From contig JADJCS010000021.1 of NCBI GenBank assembly GCA_016703105.1, forward strand, positions 1-33,818: 33,818 nt of DNA, in the 5' to 3' direction. Below, piece by piece: positions 16,765 through 24,694 of the stretch. Made by a program: the position numbers and the translations under genes. Source of the DNA: Flavobacteriales bacterium (GTDB taxonomy: Bacteria; Bacteroidota; Bacteroidia; Flavobacteriales_F; PHOS-HE28). The stretch's first letter is position 1, and the number at the start of each line of letters is the position of its first letter. The notes below the pieces were generated by a model. That model did not search any database. It saw only the letters and a list, made by a program, of their open reading frames with translations, and was not told the origin of the DNA.

Positions 16765-18054
16765 ATGGAGAACCAAGAGATCGTGGCCGGCCTCGACATC
16801 GGCACCACCAAGATCGCCTGCATCGTCGGGCGCAAGAACGAACAAGGCAAGATCGAGATCCTCGGCATGGGCAAGAGCCGGTCCGAAGGCGTGAGCCGGG
16901 GCATGGTGGCCAACATCCAGAAGACCGTCGAATCCATCAAGGCGGCGGTGAAGGAGGCCGAGGCCCATGCGAACGTGGAGATCGGCACGGTGAACGTGGG
17001 CATCGCCGGTCAGCATATCCGCAGCATGCACCATCGTGGCATGATCACCCGCCAGAGCCTGGAGGAGGAGATCCGCCAGTTGGACATCGACCTGCTGATC
17101 GATGATATGTACAAGCTGGTGATGCCCCCGGGCGAAGAGATCATCCATGTGCTGCCGCAGGAGTACATCGTGGACGGTGAGCAGGGCATCCGCGACCCGA
17201 TCGGCATGAGCGGTGTGCGCATGGAGGCCAACTTCCACATCATCAGCGGCCAGGTCACCGCCGCGCGCAACATCAACAAGTGCGTGCATCGCGCTGAACT
17301 CGATGTGACCGAGTTGATCCTCGAACCGCTCGCCAGCGCCGACGCCGTGCTGAGCGCCGAAGAGAAGGAGGCCGGTGTGGTGCTGGTGGATATCGGCGGT
17401 GGCACCACGGACCTCGCCATCTTCTATGACAGCATCATCCGCCACACCGCGGTGATCCCCTTCGGCGGGAACGTGATCACTGAGGACATCCGTCAGGGCT
17501 GTGGCGTGATGCGCGAACAGGCCGAACTGCTCAAGGTGAAGTTCGGTAGTGCCCTCGCTGCGGAGAACAAGGAGAACGAGGTGGTGTGCATCCCCGGTCT
17601 TCGCGGCCGTGATCCCAAGGAGATCAGTTTGCGCACGCTCTCGGAGATCATCCAGAGCCGCATGGAGGAGATCCTGGAGCACGTCCACTTCGAGATCCGC
17701 AACAGCGGCATGGAGAAGCAGATGATCGCCGGCGTGGTGCTCACCGGGGGCGGCGCACAATTGAAGCATCTACGCCAACTGGTGGAGTACATGACCGGTA
17801 TGAGCGCACGCATCGGCTACCCGAACGAGCACCTCGCGAAGAGCAACGTGGACCAGGTCACCAGTCCGCTGTTCGCCACAGGCGTGGGCCTGGTTCTGAA
17901 AGGCTTCGACTATCTGGAGCGCCGTCGCCCCAAGCAGGCGCAGGAGAACACCGCGGTCCGCGTGAAAGGCCATTCCCAAACCTCCCGCGTCGGGGGCTTC
18001 TTCGATAAAGTGCTGAAAGGCGCCTCGGAGCTGCTCAACGACGACGACAACTGA
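16765..18054 (+). CDS. ftsA: Cell division protein FtsA
   Basis: FtsA is an actin-like ATPase that tethers FtsZ to the membrane. The 429-residue protein has the phosphate-1 motif GLDIGTTKIACIVG near the N-terminus, the SHS2/1C domain (about 85-170), the phosphate-2 motif VVLVDIGGGTTDLAIF, and the adenosine motif VVLTGGGAQLKHL. The C-terminal region after about residue 375 is basic and ends GGFFDKVLKGASELLNDDDN; GFFDKVLKGASELL could form the amphipathic membrane-targeting helix. It starts 14 bases after ftsQ. Confidence 0.96.
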   Translation: MENQEIVAGLDIGTTKIACIVGRKNEQGKIEILGMGKSRSEGVSRGMVANIQKTVESIKAAVKEAEAHANVEIGTVNVGIAGQHIRSMHHRGMITRQSLEEEIRQLDIDLLIDDMYKLVMPPGEEIIHVLPQEYIVDGEQGIRDPIGMSGVRMEANFHIISGQVTAARNINKCVHRAELDVTELILEPLASADAVLSAEEKEAGVVLVDIGGGTTDLAIFYDSIIRHTAVIPFGGNVITEDIRQGCGVMREQAELLKVKFGSALAAENKENEVVCIPGLRGRDPKEISLRTLSEIIQSRMEEILEHVHFEIRNSGMEKQMIAGVVLTGGGAQLKHLRQLVEYMTGMSARIGYPNEHLAKSNVDQVTSPLFATGVGLVLKGFDYLERRRPKQAQENTAVRVKGHSQTSRVGGFFDKVLKGASELLNDDDN

Positions 18055-18087
18055 CCCTTCCCTTCCACATTCCAAAAAACCACTGTC

Positions 18088-19689
18088 ATGAAATTCGATC
18101 TTCCCAAGGAACTGTCGTCGATCATCAAAGTGATCGGCGTGGGGGGCGGCGGCAGCAATGCCGTGAACCACATGTACGCCCAAGGCATCAAGGGCGTGGA
18201 CTTCATCATCTGCAACACCGACAAGCAGGCGCTGGACATCAGCCCCGTACCGGTGAAAGTGCAGCTCGGACCCGAGCTTACCGATGGCCTTGGCGCCGGC
18301 TCTGTGCCCGATCGCGGCAAGGACGCCGCCCAAGAGAACATCGATGAAGTGCGCCAGCTCCTCAGCACGCGCACCAAGATGGTCTTCATCACCGCTGGCA
18401 TGGGTGGTGGTACAGGTACAGGAGCCGGACCAGTGATCGCCAGCATCGCCCGCGAGCTCGGTATCCTCACGGTAGGCATCGTTACCATGCCCTTCCAATG
18501 GGAAGGCCGCAAACGGAAGCAACAGGCCATGGCCGGCATCGAGGACCTGCGTCGCTCCGTGGACACCCTGCTGGTGATCAATAACGACCGCCTGCGCGAC
18601 CTCTATGGCAACCTGAGCCTGGACAACGCCTTCGGTTACGCGGATAATGTGCTCACCACCGCCGCGCGGGGTATCGCCGAGATCATCACCGTCACCGGCA
18701 AGGTGAACGTCGATTTCGAGGACGTGAAGACCGTGATGACCAACAGCGGCGCTGCCGTGATGGGCATGGCCGAAGCGGAAGGGGAGGAGCGTGCCTTGCG
18801 TGCCGCCCAGGAAGCACTGGCCTCACCGTTGTTGAACGACAACGATATCAAGGGTGCCAAATTCGTGCTGCTCAACATCACCCATGGCACCCAGGAGGTG
18901 CTGATGGACGAGATCACCGAGATCACCGACCATATCCAGGATGCCGCAGGTAGCAGCGCGGATGTGATCTGGGGCTATTGCAAGGATGAATCGCTGGGTG
19001 CGAAAGTGCGCGTTACGGTGATCGCCACCGGTTTCCAAGTGAATCCGGACACCGGTCTGATCGGTACCGCACCCGAGGCGCGCAAGGTGATCCCGCTCGA
19101 TGCCGACGTGCCCACGATGATCATGCAGCCGATCGTGAACCCGGTCGCCGTGACACCGAAGCAGTCCGCGACCGCGGTGCCGCCGGTCCCCAGCGAGCAG
19201 CCCATGGAGCCGTACTTGAAGCCCGTTGCCCCCGTGGTGAACGAGGCGCCATCCACACCTCCTGTGGTCGCACCGTTCCGTCCGGAGCGCCCTGTGGAGT
19301 TCGAGGTGGTGAACAAGCAGCCCGCCGCACCGGTGAGCGATGACAAGAAGGTACACGCGTTGTACGACGATGCGCCTCCCGCCAGCGTGAACACGACGAG
19401 CGCCGATAACTCCGCCCAACGTCTTCCACCGGCCGAGCATCAGGCGCGCGTGGAGGAAAGGCTCTCCCGCATGCGTGATCTCACCCTGCGCCTGCGTTCG
19501 CCCAACGGCATCAACGACCTGGAACGTGAGCCCGCATACATCCGCAAACGCGTCACGCTGACCGAAGGACCACGCAGCACGGACAGCAGTGTGAGCCGCT
19601 ATACTTTGAGCGAGGACCAGGACGAGAGCGGAGAGCGCCGCGTAGAACTGAAGAAGAACAATCCGTTCCTGCACGACAACGTGGATTGA
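18088..19689 (+). CDS. ftsZ: Cell division protein FtsZ
   Basis: FtsZ is the tubulin-like GTPase that forms the Z ring. The 533-residue protein has the N-terminal GGGGSNAVNHM loop, the tubulin signature GGGTGTGAG (residues 107-115) and the T7 loop NVDFEDVK (207-214). The globular part ends near residue 330. A long, Pro/Val-rich disordered linker of about 180 residues follows, then a short conserved-looking tail KKNNPFLHDNVD in place of the textbook IPxFLR peptide. An A-rich stretch (AAAAAA at 18075-18080) precedes the start, a common leader type in this phylum. It is the last gene before two hairpins. Confidence 0.97.
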   Translation: MKFDLPKELSSIIKVIGVGGGGSNAVNHMYAQGIKGVDFIICNTDKQALDISPVPVKVQLGPELTDGLGAGSVPDRGKDAAQENIDEVRQLLSTRTKMVFITAGMGGGTGTGAGPVIASIARELGILTVGIVTMPFQWEGRKRKQQAMAGIEDLRRSVDTLLVINNDRLRDLYGNLSLDNAFGYADNVLTTAARGIAEIITVTGKVNVDFEDVKTVMTNSGAAVMGMAEAEGEERALRAAQEALASPLLNDNDIKGAKFVLLNITHGTQEVLMDEITEITDHIQDAAGSSADVIWGYCKDESLGAKVRVTVIATGFQVNPDTGLIGTAPEARKVIPLDADVPTMIMQPIVNPVAVTPKQSATAVPPVPSEQPMEPYLKPVAPVVNEAPSTPPVVAPFRPERPVEFEVVNKQPAAPVSDDKKVHALYDDAPPASVNTTSADNSAQRLPPAEHQARVEERLSRMRDLTLRLRSPNGINDLEREPAYIRKRVTLTEGPRSTDSSVSRYTLSEDQDESGERRVELKKNNPFLHDNVD

Positions 19690-19694
19690 GCCAC

Positions 19695-19726
19695 TTCGAT
19701 CACGCTTTCGCGGGAAAGCGCTCGAA
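19695..19726 (+). terminator. Hairpin after ftsZ
   Basis: CGCTTTC (19703-19709) and GAAAGCG (19714-19720) form a perfect 7-bp stem with a GCGG loop. An outer TTCGA/TCGAA pair extends it. It starts six bases after the ftsZ stop. There is no T tract, so it may act as an mRNA 3' barrier or as a factor-assisted terminator. Confidence 0.5.
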
Positions 19727-19744
19727 GACGAGTAGAAGATCGCG

Positions 19745-19773
19745 GGCGGGCAGGGTAACTTGCCCGCCTCTTT
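19745..19773 (+). terminator. Second hairpin between ftsZ and yqeY
   Basis: GGCGGGCA (19745-19752) pairs perfectly with TGCCCGCC (19761-19768) around an 8-base loop, followed by TCTTT. This is the better candidate for the end of the dcw transcript. It leaves only 15 bases before the yqeY start, so yqeY may be read through or transcribed from a promoter inside this region. Confidence 0.55.
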
Positions 19774-19788
19774 CATTCCCCCATCGCC

Positions 19789-20241
19789 ATGGATCTCAAG
19801 GAACGTATCGACGCGGACATCAAGACCGCGATGTTGGCCCGCGACAAGGACCGCTTGAACGCTCTGCGCGCGATCAAGAGCGCCATCTTATTGGAGCTGA
19901 CCAAGGAAGGTGGGCAGACGCAGGTCTCGGAGGAGGCAGGCGCCAAGCTCTTGCAGAAGCTGCACAAGCAACGCGCCGAGGCTGCGGCGATCTTCCATCA
20001 GCAAGGAAGGGCCGATCTGGCGGCGGAGGACGAGGCACAGGCCAAGGTGATCGAGGCCTACCTACCCGCGCGCATGAGCGACGCTGACGTGGAAGCGGTG
20101 GTGAAAGCGATCATCGCGAGCACGGGGGCCAGCGGCATGAAGGACATGGGCCGGGTGATGGGGGAAGCGAACAAGCAACTGGCCGGCAAGGCGGATGGTG
20201 GTGCGATCGCGGCGATGGTGAAGCGTTTACTTTCCCTGTAG
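19789..20241 (+). CDS. yqeY: GatB/YqeY domain-containing protein
   Basis: A 150-residue YqeY-family protein, related to the tail domain of the GatB amidotransferase subunit; its exact function is not settled, with a tRNA-linked role usually assumed. Recognisable segments are an N-terminal helix MDLKERIDADIKTAMLARDK, RLNALRAIKSAI, QRAEAAAIFHQQGR, AYLPARMSDADVEA and the C-terminal MKDMGRVMGEANKQLAGKAD. Length and motifs are standard. Its place directly after ftsZ is typical of Flavobacteriales. Confidence 0.93.
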   Translation: MDLKERIDADIKTAMLARDKDRLNALRAIKSAILLELTKEGGQTQVSEEAGAKLLQKLHKQRAEAAAIFHQQGRADLAAEDEAQAKVIEAYLPARMSDADVEAVVKAIIASTGASGMKDMGRVMGEANKQLAGKADGGAIAAMVKRLLSL

Positions 20242-20296
20242 CGCAAGGCCTCAGCACATTCTGTCCTTCGGGTCGATCCCCTTCGCGCCGAAGCGC

Positions 20297-20303
20297 TATT
20301 TTG
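20297..20303 (+). promoter_or_regulatory. Putative -7 element for the T9SS cargo gene at 20329
   Basis: TATTTTG resembles TAnnTTTG with one spacer base missing and lies 25 bases before the start codon. No -33 element is evident. Weak call. Confidence 0.3.
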
Positions 20304-20328
20304 TAACGAACACCATCGCTCCAGACCC

Positions 20329-21168
20329 ATGCGGACCACATCCCTCCTTCTCCGATGCGCTCGTACATGCTCCGCAGCCATGCTTCTGCTCGCTGGCAGC
20401 GGTGCGCATGCCCAGCTCCCCTGCACCGCCACCGGCGGCCTCACCACCCTGTATGCCCAGGACAATGGCTTGGATGGCGTCATGTTCGACATCGTAGCGT
20501 TGCAGCCAGTGACCATCGAGTGTTTTGATGTTAACTGGAACGCGGGCACAACGAGCATTGCCCTCTACTACAAGACGGGCACCCATGTGGGCTTTGCGAC
20601 CAACCCCGGCGCATGGACGCTCATAGATACGGTCATGAACCTCACCACCGCAGGGTCCGATCTGCCCACCTACCTGCCCATCGACGTGGATGTGACAATT
20701 CCGGGCGGTGCCACCGCTGCGTTCTACGTGACCAACAATTCGACCAGTGACCCTAACGCTGAGTACACCGATGGTACTGTTCTCGGAGCCGTGCTCGCCT
20801 CCGATGCGAACATTCAGGTCCTGGAGGGCTCGGGAGTGAGCTACATCTTCAACAGCGCCTTTTCTCCTCGTCAGTTCAATGGCACGGTATACTACACTTC
20901 GGCGACCACGGGCGTGACCGATATCGCGGCTGATGTCTTGGATCTTCGCTATGATGCGGATGGCGAACAGATGATCTTGGACCTCCCCGAAGGACAGGGA
21001 CCCCATTGGGTCAGCATCAGTGATGCGAGCGGCCGCCTTGTACTGGAGCGGCCCGTGAACAGTGAAGGTCGCGTGGCCGTGGATCTTTCCGAACTGGGTA
21101 CTGGCGCCTATGTCTTCAGCGTTCGGAACGTCAAAGAAGTGCGCACGGAACGTTTCGTTAAGGGATAG
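20329..21168 (+). CDS. Secreted protein with T9SS C-terminal sorting domain
   Basis: A 279-residue exported protein. Residues 1-28 form a signal peptide (hydrophobic core ending GAHAQ). The body is beta-rich and Thr/Asn/Asp-rich with no domain I can name. The last 80 residues look like a type A T9SS sorting domain: LDLRYDADGEQMILDLPE, VSISDASGRLVLERPV, ELGTGAYVFSVRN and a final FVKG. It would be exported by Sec and then by T9SS and anchored or released at the cell surface. Base composition is like its neighbours. The nearest gene downstream is another T9SS cargo. Confidence 0.8.
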   Translation: MRTTSLLLRCARTCSAAMLLLAGSGAHAQLPCTATGGLTTLYAQDNGLDGVMFDIVALQPVTIECFDVNWNAGTTSIALYYKTGTHVGFATNPGAWTLIDTVMNLTTAGSDLPTYLPIDVDVTIPGGATAAFYVTNNSTSDPNAEYTDGTVLGAVLASDANIQVLEGSGVSYIFNSAFSPRQFNGTVYYTSATTGVTDIAADVLDLRYDADGEQMILDLPEGQGPHWVSISDASGRLVLERPVNSEGRVAVDLSELGTGAYVFSVRNVKEVRTERFVKG

Positions 21169-21202
21169 ATCACTCCCGGTCGTCGATGTTCTCGCGCTTT
21201 CC

Positions 21203-21217
21203 TAGGCCTGGGGCCTA
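21203..21217 (+). terminator. Short hairpin after the first T9SS cargo gene
   Basis: TAGGCC (21203-21208) and GGCCTA (21212-21217) pair with a 3-base loop, 35 bases after the stop codon at 21166-21168. There is no T tract, so termination is uncertain. Confidence 0.35.
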
Positions 21218-21278
21218 TGGGGGGCATTTGGGTCGAGGGGGCGAGGCGGACTATTTTCGCAGTTCAACTCAAGATTTG

Positions 21279-22469
21279 ATGAGATCAACCCTTACACTGC
21301 TAGGTGCCTGTATGGCTGTCTTGGGGACCGCCCAATCGTGGACGCAAAAGGCGGACCTTCCAGGAACAGGAAGATGGGGTGCTGTTGGGTTCGCGGCAGC
21401 AGGCTATGGCTACATCTGCACAGGAGTAGCCTCTGGCAACCTCACGGATCTTTGGCAATGGGATCCCGTCACGAATATCTGGACGCAGAAGGCCGATTTC
21501 CCTGGGGGGCCGAGAAGAGAGGCGGCCGCTTTTTCGATCAACGACATCGGCTACGTCGGTTTCGGCCGAACCTCACCAAATGGGGGCTACTCCAATGACC
21601 TGTGGGCGTATGATCCAACCACCAACACCTGGACGCAGAAGGCCTCGTTGCCGGCGCAAGTGCGCGCTACCCCGGGAACGTTCGAACTTAACGGTAGCGG
21701 CTACGTCGTTGGAGGGAATCCCAATTCCTCTCCGTACCTCAATGATCTATGGGAGTATGTGCCCACTTCGGATACCTGGATCCAGCATACGAGTATGCCG
21801 GCGACCGGCCGCTCCGGGCCTATCGCTTTCGGTGCGAACGGAAAAGGATATGTCGGTTCCGGGAACGACAATTCCGCCAATTATTCTTGCAAGGATTTTT
21901 GGGAATGGGATCCTGTGAGCGATAGCTGGTCACAACGTTCAGATATTCCCGGTCAGGAACGTCGTCATGGTTGTGCCTTTGTGATCAGCGGGGTTCCCTA
22001 TGCCGGTGGGGGTTGGGATGGAACGACCTACTTCACTGATTTCTACAAGTACAACCCGGGAACGGATACTTGGACCCCGATAGCGAACTATGGCGGAGTG
22101 GGCGCATATGAGCCGGTGGGTTTCGCGATCGGCGCAAGGGGCTATGCCGGCACCGGTGGGACAAGCGGTGGCGATACCCCTCAGTATTGGCAGTATGCAC
22201 CTGAGTCCCCGACCATCGGGATCGACGAAGGTTCCACGTCGTGGGATATCCGTCCCTACCTCGCGAACGATCGTATCATCCTCCAAGGCTGGTCAGGCGG
22301 TGGGTCGGAGGAGTACTGGATCTGTGATGCCGCTGGTCGTATCGTCATGAGCGGATCCGTCGTACATCCTGAGATCGTCTTGAAGGAAACAACGACCGGC
22401 ATCTACGTGCTACACCTGGCAGGTAGGAGAGGTGGTGTGCTGGATTGGAGTTTCAGCGTGGTGCGCTGA
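21279..22469 (+). CDS. Kelch-repeat beta-propeller protein with T9SS-type C-terminus
   Basis: A 396-residue secreted protein. I start it at ATG 21279 because MRSTLTLLGACMAVLGTAQ is then a clean signal peptide; earlier in-frame codons give no sensible N-terminus. Six to seven blades follow, each with a repeat of the form W-TQKADLPG...GFA..GYGYI.TG......DLW.WDP.TN.W, the Kelch/galactose-oxidase pattern. The last 80 residues (IDEGSTSWDIRPYL, YWICDAAGRIVMSGSV, ETTTGIYVLHL) form a T9SS sorting domain. It is probably surface-exposed and involved in binding, not catalysis, but the partner is unknown. Confidence 0.87.
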   Translation: MRSTLTLLGACMAVLGTAQSWTQKADLPGTGRWGAVGFAAAGYGYICTGVASGNLTDLWQWDPVTNIWTQKADFPGGPRREAAAFSINDIGYVGFGRTSPNGGYSNDLWAYDPTTNTWTQKASLPAQVRATPGTFELNGSGYVVGGNPNSSPYLNDLWEYVPTSDTWIQHTSMPATGRSGPIAFGANGKGYVGSGNDNSANYSCKDFWEWDPVSDSWSQRSDIPGQERRHGCAFVISGVPYAGGGWDGTTYFTDFYKYNPGTDTWTPIANYGGVGAYEPVGFAIGARGYAGTGGTSGGDTPQYWQYAPESPTIGIDEGSTSWDIRPYLANDRIILQGWSGGGSEEYWICDAAGRIVMSGSVVHPEIVLKETTTGIYVLHLAGRRGGVLDWSFSVVR

Positions 22470-22552
22470 TCATCCAATTTGATATCTCTGCAGGACTTAT
22501 TCATCTCGAGGATGAAGCAGTTGATGGGGGCTTGAGGAGCACCATCGAGTTG

Positions 22553-22587
22553 AATTAAGAACGGCGCCATTGGCGCCGTTCTTAATT
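22553..22587. terminator. Bidirectional terminator, perfect 17-bp palindrome
   Basis: Bases 22553-22569 are the exact reverse complement of 22571-22587, with a single base between. The stem has a GC-rich core (ACGGCGCCA) flanked by AATTAAGA on one side and TCTTAATT on the other, so either strand ends in a short T-rich tail. It lies between the convergent Kelch gene and response-regulator gene. Confidence 0.85.
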
Positions 22588-22603
22588 GGTCAAGCAAGAT
22601 CGC

Positions 22604-23359
22604 TCACAAACGCGCCAAGCTGTCCATCAGCTCCTGTTTCTTTCGGCGGCTCACGGCCACGTTGGTGCCGTCGCTCATGATCACCTCACCGCCTTCGCCA
22701 CGGATGTACTTCTTCACGTGCTTCACGTTGATGAGGTAGCTGTGGTGTACGCGCACGAACTGCTCGGGGTCGAGGATGTCCTCGAACTCCTTCAGCGTAC
22801 GGCTGATCACCAGGCGCTTCTTGTCCTTCTGGTGGACCACCGTGTAGTTGCTGTCGCTCTCGCAATACATCACCTCGTCCACGTCCACCATCTCCAAGCC
22901 GTCGGCGACGGGGAGGGCGATGCGGCGATCGGCGCTGGCGGGGCGGGTCAGGTTCTTTAGCAGCGCCATGAACTGGTCGGGGCTCTGCGGGGTGCGCAGC
23001 TCCGCACGCACCTTGTTGATGGCGCCAGCGAGCTCATCGGGGTCCACGGGCTTCAGCAGGTAGTCCAACGCGCTGAAGCGGATCGCCTTCACGGCGTAGC
23101 CTTCGTGGGCGGTGGTGAAGATCACATGGGGTCGGTCGGGGCCGATGGCCTGCAATAGATCGAAGCCGGTCTGTTTGCCCATCTCGATGTCCAGGAAGAG
23201 GATCTTGGGCTTCACCTTGCTCAGCAGGTCGATGCCTTCGGGCACGTTGGTGGCCATGCCCAACAAAGGCACATCCGGGTGCTTCCTTTCGAGGATGCCG
23301 CTAAGGGCGTCGCGACAATGTTGTTCGTCATCAACGATGACGGCGGTGAGTTCGCTCAT
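22604..23359 (-). CDS. LytTR-family response regulator
   Basis: A 251-residue two-component response regulator. The receiver domain (about 1-120) has the acidic pocket VDDE at 9-12, the phospho-acceptor Asp57 in ILFLDIEMG, the switch Thr in VIFTTAHE and the Lys in LLKPVD. The C-terminal LytTR DNA-binding domain (about 150-251) reads ALPVADGLEMVDVDEVMYCE, SNYTVVH, ISRTLKEFE, FVRVHHSYLINVKHVKKYIR and MSDGTNVAVSRRKKQEL. The start at 23359 puts the receiver directly at the N-terminus. The likely partner is the LytS-type kinase at 24792-27033 on the same strand, separated by two small exported-protein genes. LytTR domains usually bind pairs of direct repeats with a 21-22 base period. Confidence 0.95.
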   Translation of the reverse strand: MSELTAVIVDDEQHCRDALSGILERKHPDVPLLGMATNVPEGIDLLSKVKPKILFLDIEMGKQTGFDLLQAIGPDRPHVIFTTAHEGYAVKAIRFSALDYLLKPVDPDELAGAINKVRAELRTPQSPDQFMALLKNLTRPASADRRIALPVADGLEMVDVDEVMYCESDSNYTVVHQKDKKRLVISRTLKEFEDILDPEQFVRVHHSYLINVKHVKKYIRGEGGEVIMSDGTNVAVSRRKKQELMDSLARL

Positions 23360-23416
23360 GGGTGGGGTGGGTGGGAAACGAGGCGAAAAGATAGGCGCCA
23401 CAGCAAAGCGAAATGA

Positions 23417-23437
23417 CAAAGGCCCCTCCCGGGGCCT
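23417..23437 (-). terminator. Rho-independent terminator for the small secreted protein gene
   Basis: AGGCCCC (23420-23426) and GGGGCCT (23431-23437) pair with a TCCC loop. Read on the minus strand the stem is followed by TTGTC, a short T tract. It lies 25 bases past the stop of the gene at 23462 and upstream of the response regulator, which should therefore have its own promoter. Confidence 0.65.
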
Positions 23438-23461
23438 CTGCCTTTCCTCCCTAACCCACGC

Positions 23462-24070
23462 TTAATTCTTGGCCTCAGCCTCCTGCTCGGAGCGCTTCTG
23501 CTCGGTCCAGGCGGCCAGTTCCATCGTGGGATCCACGAAGGCGGCCACCTCTTTGCGCACGCGCTTCACCGGGGCTTGTGCCACGGCTTCCTGCACTGGG
23601 GCTTGCTTGCTCTCCAAGCGGGCGGTGTGCAGGTGCTCGTAGCCGAAGTCATTGTCCTTGGTGTTGAAGGCGATCTTGCCCACGGGGCCGTCGTACTGTT
23701 GTTCGCCCTCTGCGGGTTGGGCCAGCAGGCTCACCTGGAAGTGGAAGAGGAAGTCCTTCTTCGCCTCCATGTTCTTGGGTAGGCGGGTGTCGAACACCAA
23801 TTCCTTGGCGATGGTACCCGGCAGTTCGAACTGCAGGCGGTACTCATGGCCCAAGGGCAGCTCCAATTGGAACTGGGCCAGGCCCTTGTCCATCCGGTTG
23901 AAGGCGGCGCCATCCTGGAGGACAGTGACCGAGGCACCTTCAAGCGGGTTGCTGCTGAGCACCTTGCCCTCGATGCGGAGCACATGGCTGGACTCGTTGG
24001 CGGAAGCGGTGATCGCGATGGAAGCGATGGCGGCCTGGGCGGTGAGGCGGAGGAAGGTGAGGGCTTTCAT
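23462..24070 (-). CDS. Small secreted protein with carboxypeptidase-regulatory-like beta domain
   Basis: A 202-residue protein with a signal peptide (MKALTFLRLTAQAAIASIAI, cleavage near ASA-NE). The first half, RIEGKVLSSNPLEGASVTVL then HEYRLQFELPGTIAKELVFD, is the beta-sandwich pattern of carboxypeptidase-regulatory-like domains common on Bacteroidota surfaces. The middle holds YDGPVGKIAFNTKDNDFGY. The C-terminus is charged (WTEQKRSEQEAEAKN). It is a paralogue of the gene at 32045-32555, sharing EG[KR][VL]L, the LxLxxPGxI(A/S)K segment and YDxPxGKIxF. Its promoter carries the 21-bp direct repeat annotated next. Function unknown; its setting between kinase and regulator suggests it is a target or modulator of that system. 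Confidence 0.75.
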   Translation of the reverse strand: MKALTFLRLTAQAAIASIAITASANESSHVLRIEGKVLSSNPLEGASVTVLQDGAAFNRMDKGLAQFQLELPLGHEYRLQFELPGTIAKELVFDTRLPKNMEAKKDFLFHFQVSLLAQPAEGEQQYDGPVGKIAFNTKDNDFGYEHLHTARLESKQAPVQEAVAQAPVKRVRKEVAAFVDPTMELAAWTEQKRSEQEAEAKN

Positions 24071-24112
24071 GGTGGTGGGAGGTTGAGAGGGCGTTGTTCG
24101 TCGTTGCTGACC

Positions 24113-24184
24113 CAAAACAACAGCGACCTAGGGGGTAGGGGTGAGGCCCGGCGAGCAAGTGGCGGGTGCGAGGGAGTAGTTGGC
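24113..24184 (-). promoter_or_regulatory. Promoter with 21-bp-period direct repeat, copy A
   Basis: On the minus strand, GCCAACTACTC (24184-24174) and GCCACTTGCTC (24163-24153) are two half-sites exactly 21 bases apart. After 32 bases comes TTGTTTTG (24120-24113), a TAnnTTTG-like -7 element, then about 40 bases to the ATG at 24070. The same layout occurs at two other genes in this window. There is no -33 TTG at the normal distance, so activation by a bound protein is likely. Confidence 0.6.
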
Positions 24185-24230
24185 GATAGTCAGGGGCTGT
24201 AGCGGGGACAAGCGCAAGACATGTTGCTTG

Positions 24231-24255
24231 CCCCCTGCCCCTGCCCCTGCTCCTG
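24231..24255. repeat. C-rich hexanucleotide tract
   Basis: About four units of CCCCTG-type repeat (ccccct gcccct gcccct gctcct g). It lies between the two small exported-protein genes. A similar sequence in the opposite orientation lies at 1909-1927, after gldC. Low-complexity repeat, no function seen. Confidence 0.5.
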
Positions 24256-24311
24256 AAATGGAAGAACCCCACGATCCGGGGACCGCAGGGCTCTTTCAGA
24301 GAAGCGCGTTG

Positions 24312-24581
24312 CTATTCGGTAACGAAATTGCCTTCGGGGGTGATCCAGATCCGGGCCATGTCCACCTCCGAGTTCGCGGGTGCCGTAGTAGCGGTTCCTG
24401 ACGGCGGGCCGCTATCAGCTCCATCGGTGCTGGCGACAGGCGCGGTCGGGTTCAATTCGTTGTTCTCGGTCTGTTCCGTCGCTGGGGCGGTGCCTTGCGG
24501 TGCGATGGCTGCTTCCTTGGCGCAGGAGGCGGTGAGGAGGAGGAACATGTAGAGGGCGGCGAAGGTGGCGTAGGCTTTCAT
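24312..24581 (-). CDS. Small lipoprotein
   Basis: An 89-residue protein with a lipoprotein signal: MKAYATFAALYMFLLLTASC, with the lipobox LTASC and the Cys at residue 20. The mature part is Thr/Ala/Pro/Glu-rich and probably disordered (TAPATEQTENNELNPTAP), ending MARIWITPEGNFVTE. No known family recognised. Its start is fixed by the signal peptide; it shares the first residues MKA and a CA-rich leader with the neighbouring gene at 23462-24070. It has the second copy of the direct-repeat promoter. Confidence 0.7.
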   Translation of the reverse strand: MKAYATFAALYMFLLLTASCAKEAAIAPQGTAPATEQTENNELNPTAPVASTDGADSGPPSGTATTAPANSEVDMARIWITPEGNFVTE

Positions 24582-24621
24582 GGCAGTTGGTTTTTGGTGG
24601 TCATCATTGTTGATGATGGGC

Positions 24622-24692
24622 CAAAGCAAATCCCGTAAACCGCCGTGCGTATGTGCCGGTGAGCAAGTGGCGGGTGGGAGGGAGCAGGTGGT
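24622..24692 (-). promoter_or_regulatory. Promoter with 21-bp-period direct repeat, copy B
   Basis: On the minus strand, ACCACCTGCTC (24692-24682) and GCCACTTGCTC (24671-24661) are 21 bases apart. After 31 bases comes TTGCTTTG (24629-24622), then 40 bases to the ATG at 24581. Half-site match is 9 of 11 between the two copies. Confidence 0.6.
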
Positions 24693-24694
24693 GG

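Noticed and set aside
24231..24255. A fourth copy of the 21-bp direct-repeat promoter element
   Set aside because: The tract is C-rich and loosely similar, but half-sites at 21-base distance do not match and no -7 element or start codon follows.
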